Part shown: piece by piece, positions 12,500 to 16,645 of the stretch
Position numbering within the stretch: position 1 is the first letter of the stretch
Layout of the letters: each line of letters opens with the position of its first letter
From: JBFHNV01 sp965365655
GTDB taxonomy: Bacteria; Pseudomonadota; Gammaproteobacteria; HK1
NCBI GenBank assembly: GCA_965365655.1
Contig: CBDUCN010000089.1
Location: 1-16,645, forward strand
Reading direction: 5' to 3'
Length of the DNA stretch: 16,645 bases
Notes under the pieces: generated by a model
The model's database searches: none
What the model saw: only the letters and a program-made list of their open reading frames with translations
What the model was told of the DNA's origin: nothing
Program-made: the position numbers and the translations under genes

Positions 12500-13348
12500 T
12501 CAGCCCGGCCAGGCCACGACTTCCTGGCGCTGCTCGCCGAGCCCGGTGATGCCGAGGCGCATCACGTTGCCGGGTCTCAGGAACACCGGCGGCTTCATGC
12601 CGAGGCCGACGCCGGGCGGGGTGCCGGTCGGGATGATGTCGCCGGGCAGCAGCGTCATGTGACGGCTCACGTAGCTCACGATGGTCGGCACGCTGAAGAT
12701 CATCGTCTTCGTGTTGCCGTCCTGCATGCGCTTGCCGTCCAGCTCCAGCCAGATGTCCAGCGCACCCGGGTCGGGGATCTCGTCCTTCGTCGCGACCCAC
12801 GGTCCGATCGGCGCGAAGGTGTCGGCGCTCTTGCCCTTCACCCACTGCCCGGTGTTCTCGAGCTGGTACGCGCGCTCGGAGACGTCGTTGACCAGCACGT
12901 AGCCCGCGACGTGCGCCAGCGCGTCGGCTTCCTCGACGTAGCTCGCGCGGGTGCCGATCACGATCCCCAGCTCGACCTCCCAGTCGCCCTTCTCGCTGCC
13001 GCGCGGCAGCACCACCTTGTCGTTCGGGCCGTTGATCGCGGTGGTGGACTTCATGAACAGCACCGGCTCGCTCGGGATGGCCTGCCCGGCCTCCTTCGCG
13101 TGGTCGGAATAGTTCAGCCCGATGCACAGCAGCTTGCTGGGGTTCGCGACCGGGCAGCCCAGGCGCGGCGAGCCGGTGACCGCCGGCAGGCTCGCCGGGT
13201 CCAGCGCGGCCAGCTTCGCGAGACCGTCCGGGCCCAGCACCGAGCCGTCGATGTCCGCCACGTGACCCGACAGGTCGCGGATCGTGCCGCCATCGTCCAT
13301 CAGCCCGGGCTTCTCGGCGCCCGGCTCGCCGTATCTGAGCAGCTTCAC
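12500..13348 (-). CDS. Fumarylacetoacetate hydrolase-family protein, probable 2,4-diketo-3-deoxy-aldonate hydrolase
   Basis: FAH-fold enzymes cleave C-C bonds in beta-diketo acids with a divalent metal. In L-fucose and L-rhamnose oxidative routes they split 2,4-diketo-3-deoxy-fuconate or -rhamnonate into pyruvate and lactate. The 282 residues have a small N-terminal domain (1-70) and the catalytic domain with IGLNYSDHAKE (H83), PVLFMKSTTAINGPND (about 95-110), metal ligands E124 and E126 (WEVELGIVIG) and D155 (VLVNDVSER), then TGTPPGVG (241-248). A GTG start at 13348 is supported by GAGGAG eight bases upstream. It sits between a keto-deoxy-acid dehydrogenase and an aldonate dehydratase, which supplies the functional argument. 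Close relatives are often labelled ureidoglycolate lyase; nothing here supports purine metabolism. The 137-bp gap to the dehydratase shows no gene. Confidence 0.88.
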   Translation of the reverse strand: MKLLRYGEPGAEKPGLMDDGGTIRDLSGHVADIDGSVLGPDGLAKLAALDPASLPAVTGSPRLGCPVANPSKLLCIGLNYSDHAKEAGQAIPSEPVLFMKSTTAINGPNDKVVLPRGSEKGDWEVELGIVIGTRASYVEEADALAHVAGYVLVNDVSERAYQLENTGQWVKGKSADTFAPIGPWVATKDEIPDPGALDIWLELDGKRMQDGNTKTMIFSVPTIVSYVSRHMTLLPGDIIPTGTPPGVGLGMKPPVFLRPGNVMRLGITGLGEQRQEVVAWPG

Positions 13349-13356
13349 GGTGGGTT

Positions 13357-13362
13357 CTCCTC
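13357..13362 (-). promoter_or_regulatory. Ribosome binding site supporting the GTG start of the FAH gene
   Basis: GAGGAG lies eight bases upstream of GTG 13348. Since the start is not ATG, this site fixes it. Confidence 0.65.
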
Positions 13363-13415
13363 GCGTTGCGTTCTGGTTTTCTGGTTCGGTATCAGTCGAA
13401 GCTTGCGATCCGACG

Positions 13416-13436
13416 GCCGGCGGGGTCGTGGCCGGC
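13416..13436 (-). repeat. Short GC hairpin between the SDR and FAH genes
   Basis: Two copies of the self-complementary GCCGGC, separated by nine bases, lie just after the SDR stop codon (13439). They could form a 6-bp stem. No U-run follows, and in DNA this GC-rich the match may be chance. Confidence 0.22.
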
Positions 13437-13438
13437 TG

Positions 13439-14194
13439 CTAAAGCGTCATCCCGCCGTCGACGACGATCGCGGTGCCGGTCGTGAACGCGGACTCGTCAC
13501 TCGCGAGGTGGACGGCGAGCGCGGCGATCTCCTCCGCGGTGCCGAGGCGGCCCATCGGCTGGCGCGCGACGAACGCGCTGCGCACGGCGTCCTGCTCCTT
13601 GCCCGACGCCGCCGCCTGCTCGGCGATGCGCCCGTCCAGCGACGGCGACTGCACGGTGCCCGGGCAGATCGCGTTGCAGCGCACGCCCCGCGACACGAAG
13701 TCCGCGGCAACGGCCTTGGTGAGCCCGATGACGGCGGCCTTCGACGCGCCGTAGGCGCAGCGCACCGGCACCCCCTTCACGCTGGAGGCCACCGACGCGA
13801 TGTTGACGATCGAGCCGCCGCCCGCTTCCAGCATCGCCGGCAGCGCGGCGCGGATGGTGCGGTACATCGACTTCACGTTGAGGTCGAACGAGAAGTCCCA
13901 GTCGCGCTCGTCGCACTCCAGGATGCTGCCGTGGTGCACGTAGCCGGCGCAGTTGACCAGCACGTCCAGCGCGCCGGCGCCGGAGATGACCTCGCCGACG
14001 GCGGCGGCGTCGGTCACGTCCAGGCGGCGCGTCGCGATGCCGCCAGCGCCCGCGAGACCCGCCAGCGCGGCCTCGTTGACGTCGGTCGCGACCACCTCGG
14101 CGCCCTGCGCCGCGAAGACCCGCGCGATCGCGGCGCCGATCCCCTGCCCGGCCGCCGTCACCAGCGCCCGCTTGCCCTCGAGTCGTCCTGCCAC
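13439..14194 (-). CDS. SDR dehydrogenase, 2-keto-3-deoxy-L-fuconate dehydrogenase/BDH2 type
   Basis: A classical short-chain dehydrogenase of 251 residues, probably oxidising the 4-hydroxyl of a 2-keto-3-deoxy sugar acid with NAD+. The cofactor motif is TAAGQGIG (13-20), with D38 favouring NAD over NADP, then NCAG (81-84). Catalytic residues are N106, S134, Y148 and K152. The stretches GYVHHGSILECDERDWDFSF and VASSVKGV, with CPGTVQSPSL further on, are characteristic of the group holding bacterial KDF dehydrogenases and animal BDH2 (DHRS6). Position directly upstream of the FAH hydrolase argues for the sugar-acid role over hydroxybutyrate. The start is GTG 14194 with GGGGAG seven bases upstream. 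The 90-bp gap to the FAH gene holds only a short possible hairpin. Family is certain and substrate likely but unproven. Confidence 0.9.
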   Translation of the reverse strand: MAGRLEGKRALVTAAGQGIGAAIARVFAAQGAEVVATDVNEAALAGLAGAGGIATRRLDVTDAAAVGEVISGAGALDVLVNCAGYVHHGSILECDERDWDFSFDLNVKSMYRTIRAALPAMLEAGGGSIVNIASVASSVKGVPVRCAYGASKAAVIGLTKAVAADFVSRGVRCNAICPGTVQSPSLDGRIAEQAAASGKEQDAVRSAFVARQPMGRLGTAEEIAALAVHLASDESAFTTGTAIVVDGGMTL

Positions 14195-14269
14195 GTTGTC
14201 GCTCCCCGGTCGAGTGACGATTCTAGATGGCCGATCGCACGTGCGATCCCGTGAGCCCCCGGCGCCGGC

Positions 14270-14842
14270 TCAGCCTGCGACCGCGACGCCGATGAGCCGC
14301 GGGTGCAGCCACAGCGCGAACACGACGAACAGCGCCAGGCCGCCGACGACGACGATGGCGTCGTTCACCGCACTTGCCGGCAGCCCCGGAACCGGCCGCG
14401 GCGCGCGGCGCTTCAGCGACACGCGCTCCGCGACGCCCCACGCGAGGAACGCGCCGAACAGCGTGACGTCGGCGAGCATGCCGTTCGCGAGCAGGTGCGC
14501 GAGCGCCCAGAACTTCACCGCGAGGACCATCGGGTGCTTCGCCCGCGTCTTGATGCGCCCCGGCAGGTACGCGGCCAGCAGCAGCGGGAACACCGGCACC
14601 ATGAGCAGGGCCGCGACGTGGCGTGTCCACCCGGGCGGCTCCCACAGCACGGTGGGGTCCAGGCGCGCGGCGGCGTAGCCCTGCACGATCAGCACGAACC
14701 CGGCGATGGACAGCAGGGCGTAGGCGGCCTTCCACACGTACTCGCCGAGGCGCGACGCCATCGCGTCGCGCCACCCCGGTGCGGCGATCGACACCGAGTG
14801 CACGCCCAGGAACAGCACGAGACCGGCGACGAGCAGGATCAT
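14270..14842 (-). CDS. NnrU-family integral membrane protein
   Basis: A 190-residue polytopic inner-membrane protein of the NnrU family (PF07298). It begins MILLVAGLVLFLGVHSVSIA. Hydrophobic segments lie at about 1-20, 37-56, 72-93, 106-122, 124-138 and 160-180. The family-like core includes KHPMVLAVKFWALAHLLANG (102-121), with conserved histidines H15, H103 and H116. NnrU was first linked to nitric-oxide/nitrite reductase expression, but homologues occur widely and the biochemical role is poorly defined. Its sequence is related to isoprenylcysteine methyltransferase-like membrane proteins. The ATG overlaps the stop of the upstream dehydrogenase as ATGA (14839-14842), with GGGAG nine bases upstream, so the two are translationally coupled. 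No denitrification gene is nearby. Why it sits in a sugar-acid operon is unknown. Confidence 0.85.
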   Translation of the reverse strand: MILLVAGLVLFLGVHSVSIAAPGWRDAMASRLGEYVWKAAYALLSIAGFVLIVQGYAAARLDPTVLWEPPGWTRHVAALLMVPVFPLLLAAYLPGRIKTRAKHPMVLAVKFWALAHLLANGMLADVTLFGAFLAWGVAERVSLKRRAPRPVPGLPASAVNDAIVVVGGLALFVVFALWLHPRLIGVAVAG

Positions 14843-15834
14843 CGCTTGAAGCTCCCGCCCAGGTCGTCCTCGATGAACGCCTCGACCACGTCGCGGAAGG
14901 AGCGGTCGGCCTCGAAGCCCATCGCGAGCGCGCGCGGCGTGTCGAAGCGGGTGGCCCAGCCGTAGACGATGCGCTCGATGAACGGGTCCGGCTGGTACGA
15001 CAGGCGCGCGGCGACGGCGTCGCCGGCGACCTCGCGCATCGCCTCCACCATCTCGGCGACGGTCAGCGTCATGCCCGGCAGCGACACGGCGCGGAAGCTG
15101 CCCCACGCGTCGGCGCCGGTGACGGCGGCGTGCACCAGCGCGTCGACGACGCGGCGGGGCGACAGGATCCACACGCCGGTGTCGGGCTTCACCGGGCAGA
15201 CGTACTCGCGGCCTTCCAGCGGCTCGCGGATCACCGCGCTCGCGAAGGACGACGCCGCGGCGTTGGGCTTGCCCGGGCGCACCACCACGGTCGGCAGCCG
15301 CAGGCAGCGCCCGTCGACGAAGCCCTTGCGGCTGTAGTCGTTCACCAGCAGCTCGCAGGCTGCCTTGTGGCTGCCGTAGGAGGTCTGCGGCGTGAGGTGG
15401 GTGCGGTCGTCCAGCACCTCGGGCAGGTCGCCCCCGAACACCGCGACCGAACTCGTGAACACCAGCCGCGGGCACGCCCCCTTCGCGCGGCACGCGTCAA
15501 GCAGCTGCCGCGTGCCGTCCAGGTTGATGCGCAGCCCCAGGTCGAAGTCTTCCTCCGCCTGCCCGCTGACGATTGCCGCGAGGTGGAACACCGCGCCGGT
15601 GTCGGGGCCCACCAGCTTGTCGGCCGCGCCCGGCTCGCTGAAGTCGCCGAAGCGGGTCTCGATGCGCGGGTCGTCCGGCAGCGGCGACGGCGGCTCGGCG
15701 ATGTCGCTGACGACGAGCTTCCCTATCGGCTGCTCGCGCCCGTCCGCTCCCGGCAGCGTGCCCCGCGAGAGCAGCGCCGCCACCAGCCGGCGGCCGATGA
15801 AGCCGGTCCCGCCCGTGATCAGTACGTCCATCAT
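14839..15834 (-). CDS. denD: NAD-dependent epimerase/dehydratase-family protein, D-erythronate dehydrogenase (DenD)-like
   Basis: An extended SDR of 331 residues. The cofactor motif is GGTGFIG (8-14) and D44 (VVSDIAE) suggests NAD preference. Catalytic residues are S128/S129, Y153 and K157 (SYGSHKAACELLVNDYSRKG). FHLAAIVSG (83-91), the PNAAASSFASAVIREPLEG stretch and the SPRR motif match the DenD group, which oxidises D-erythronate at C2 or C3 in tetronate catabolism. The kinase, isomerase and decarboxylase that work with DenD (OtnK, OtnI, OtnC) are not in the window, so here it may act on another sugar or aldonate. Two ATG codons in a row (15834, 15831) could start it; GAGG lies six bases before the first. 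It overlaps the NnrU gene by four bases and follows a second SDR by 85 bp. Family is firm; substrate is inference. Confidence 0.85.
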   Translation of the reverse strand: MMDVLITGGTGFIGRRLVAALLSRGTLPGADGREQPIGKLVVSDIAEPPSPLPDDPRIETRFGDFSEPGAADKLVGPDTGAVFHLAAIVSGQAEEDFDLGLRINLDGTRQLLDACRAKGACPRLVFTSSVAVFGGDLPEVLDDRTHLTPQTSYGSHKAACELLVNDYSRKGFVDGRCLRLPTVVVRPGKPNAAASSFASAVIREPLEGREYVCPVKPDTGVWILSPRRVVDALVHAAVTGADAWGSFRAVSLPGMTLTVAEMVEAMREVAGDAVAARLSYQPDPFIERIVYGWATRFDTPRALAMGFEADRSFRDVVEAFIEDDLGGSFKR

Positions 15835-15919
15835 TCGTTACCTCGTCACGCTCTGCGTCTGTGCGGTCACAGGACGGCGGCAGGAAGCCGACGCAAAGGA
15901 CAACCGCCCGCCCCGGGAA

Positions 15920-16645
15920 TCAGTACGTCGCGCGGCCGCCGCTCAGGTCGAACACGGCGCCGGTCGTGAAGGAGTTCTCCGCGGAGACCATCCACGCGAC
16001 CATCGCCGCGATCTCCTCCACCTTGACGAAGCGGTTGCGGGGGATCTTGGACAGCATGTAGTCGATGTGCTGCTGCGTGATCTGGTCGAAGATGCGCGTC
16101 TTCGCCGCCGCCGGCGTGATGCAGTTGACCGCGATGTCGCTGTCCGCCGTCTCCTTCGCCAGCGACTTCGTGAGCGCGATGACCCCGGCCTTCGCCGCGC
16201 TGTACGCGGCGGCGTTCGGGTTGCCCTCCTTGCCCGCGATGGACGCGACGTTGACGATGCGCCCGTAGCCCTGCTCGCGCATCTGCGGCAGCACCGCGCG
16301 GCAGCAGTAGTAGACGCCGTTCAGGTCGACGTCGATGACCTGCTTCCAGTCCTCGACCGGGTACTCCCAGGACGGCATGGTCGGGCCCGCGATGCCGGCG
16401 CAGGCCACCAGGATGTCGAGACGCGGCAGCGCGCCGGCGGCCGCGTTCGCCGCGGCGGCCACCGCGTCGGCGTCCGTCACGTCCACCGCGCGCGCGGACA
16501 CCGGGCCCTTCGCGGCGAGCGACGCCTTCGCGTCGTCGAGCAGTCCCGCGTCGCGGTCCCACAGATCGACGGCGGCGCCGGAGTCCAGCAGCCGCTCCGC
16601 GATCGCGTAGCCGATGCCCTGCGCGCCGCCGGTGACCACGGCGCC
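15920..16645 (-). CDS. SDR dehydrogenase, 2-keto-3-deoxy-L-rhamnonate/fuconate dehydrogenase-like (5' end outside window)
   Basis: A classical SDR lacking only its first residues; 241 codons are visible and the frame continues past the right edge, where GAVVTGGAQGIG begins. The valine codon GTG at 16639 should not be taken as the start, because the beta strand before TGGAQGIG would be missing. Catalytic S135, Y148 and K152 (visible numbering) are present, and an aspartate in DLWDRD indicates NAD use. The C-terminal half, with NCITPAAAKTRIFDQ, MLSKIPRNRF and the ending FDLSGGRATY, marks a group close to LRA5-type 2-keto-3-deoxy-L-rhamnonate 4-dehydrogenases, though such proteins are often labelled 3-oxoacyl-ACP reductase. 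It is the most upstream visible gene of the sugar-acid operon. The pairing with FAH hydrolase and dehydratase supports a sugar-acid role. Confidence 0.87.
   Translation of the reverse strand, partial: GAVVTGGAQGIGYAIAERLLDSGAAVDLWDRDAGLLDDAKASLAAKGPVSARAVDVTDADAVAAAANAAAGALPRLDILVACAGIAGPTMPSWEYPVEDWKQVIDVDLNGVYYCCRAVLPQMREQGYGRIVNVASIAGKEGNPNAAAYSAAKAGVIALTKSLAKETADSDIAVNCITPAAAKTRIFDQITQQHIDYMLSKIPRNRFVKVEEIAAMVAWMVSAENSFTTGAVFDLSGGRATY

Noticed and set aside
12500..13348. Ureidoglycolate lyase annotation for the FAH-family protein
   Set aside because: This is a common label for the family, but the neighbours are an aldonate dehydratase and sugar-acid dehydrogenases with no allantoin or purine genes.
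14843..15493. Upstream in-frame extension of the NnrU gene to 407 codons
   Set aside because: The added part is an Arg/Gly-rich shadow of the DenD-like gene. The ATG at 14842 with GGGAG upstream and the ATGA overlap gives a normal-length NnrU protein.

Overview
This is a GC-rich window, roughly 70% GC by eye, in which every gene I can support lies on the minus strand. Coordinates therefore rise from the 3' end of transcription towards the 5' end. The gene content suggests a proteobacterium, most likely a betaproteobacterium of the Burkholderiales type, judging by the fused trehalose synthase/maltokinase, the NnrU-family membrane protein and the oxidative sugar-acid genes. That placement is inference. 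I see no rRNA, tRNA, CRISPR array, insertion sequence or phage gene. Two transcription blocks lie head to tail, separated by 657 bp with no convincing gene.

Block A (about 317-9965) is a complete GlgE-pathway operon for making alpha-glucan from trehalose or maltose. In transcription order it reads glgB (branching enzyme), a 33-codon small ORF, glgE (maltosyltransferase), treS fused to maltokinase, and glgX (debranching enzyme). TreS interconverts trehalose and maltose, the kinase domain makes maltose-1-phosphate, GlgE adds maltosyl units to a glucan, GlgB branches it and GlgX trims it. No glgC, glgA, treY or treZ is present in the window. The junctions are the unusual part. The small ORF overlaps glgB and glgE by ATGA at both ends. 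A palindrome covers the glgE start codon. A perfect 12-bp hairpin lies between glgE and treS. An inverted repeat covers the treS stop codon and holds the only SD-like sequence upstream of glgX. A partial two-helix membrane protein (1-189) lies downstream of glgX.

Block B (10623-16645, running off the right edge) is an oxidative sugar-acid catabolic operon. In transcription order it reads: an SDR dehydrogenase resembling 2-keto-3-deoxy-rhamnonate/fuconate dehydrogenases (5' end outside the window), a DenD-like NAD-dependent dehydrogenase, an NnrU-family membrane protein, a second SDR of the 2-keto-3-deoxy-L-fuconate dehydrogenase/BDH2 type, a fumarylacetoacetate-hydrolase-family protein, and an IlvD/EDD-family aldonate dehydratase very close to L-arabinonate dehydratase. 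Together these fit a non-phosphorylative route: aldonate to 2-keto-3-deoxy acid, to 2,4-diketo-3-deoxy acid, then hydrolysis to pyruvate plus a hydroxy acid such as lactate or glycolate. The sugar itself is not fixed by the sequence; L-fucose, L-rhamnose and pentoses are all possible.

I found no wholly new system. The most original signals are the small ORF and RNA structures that appear to couple translation along the GlgE operon, and the mixture of two keto-deoxy-acid dehydrogenases, a DenD-like enzyme and an NnrU protein in one sugar-acid operon.
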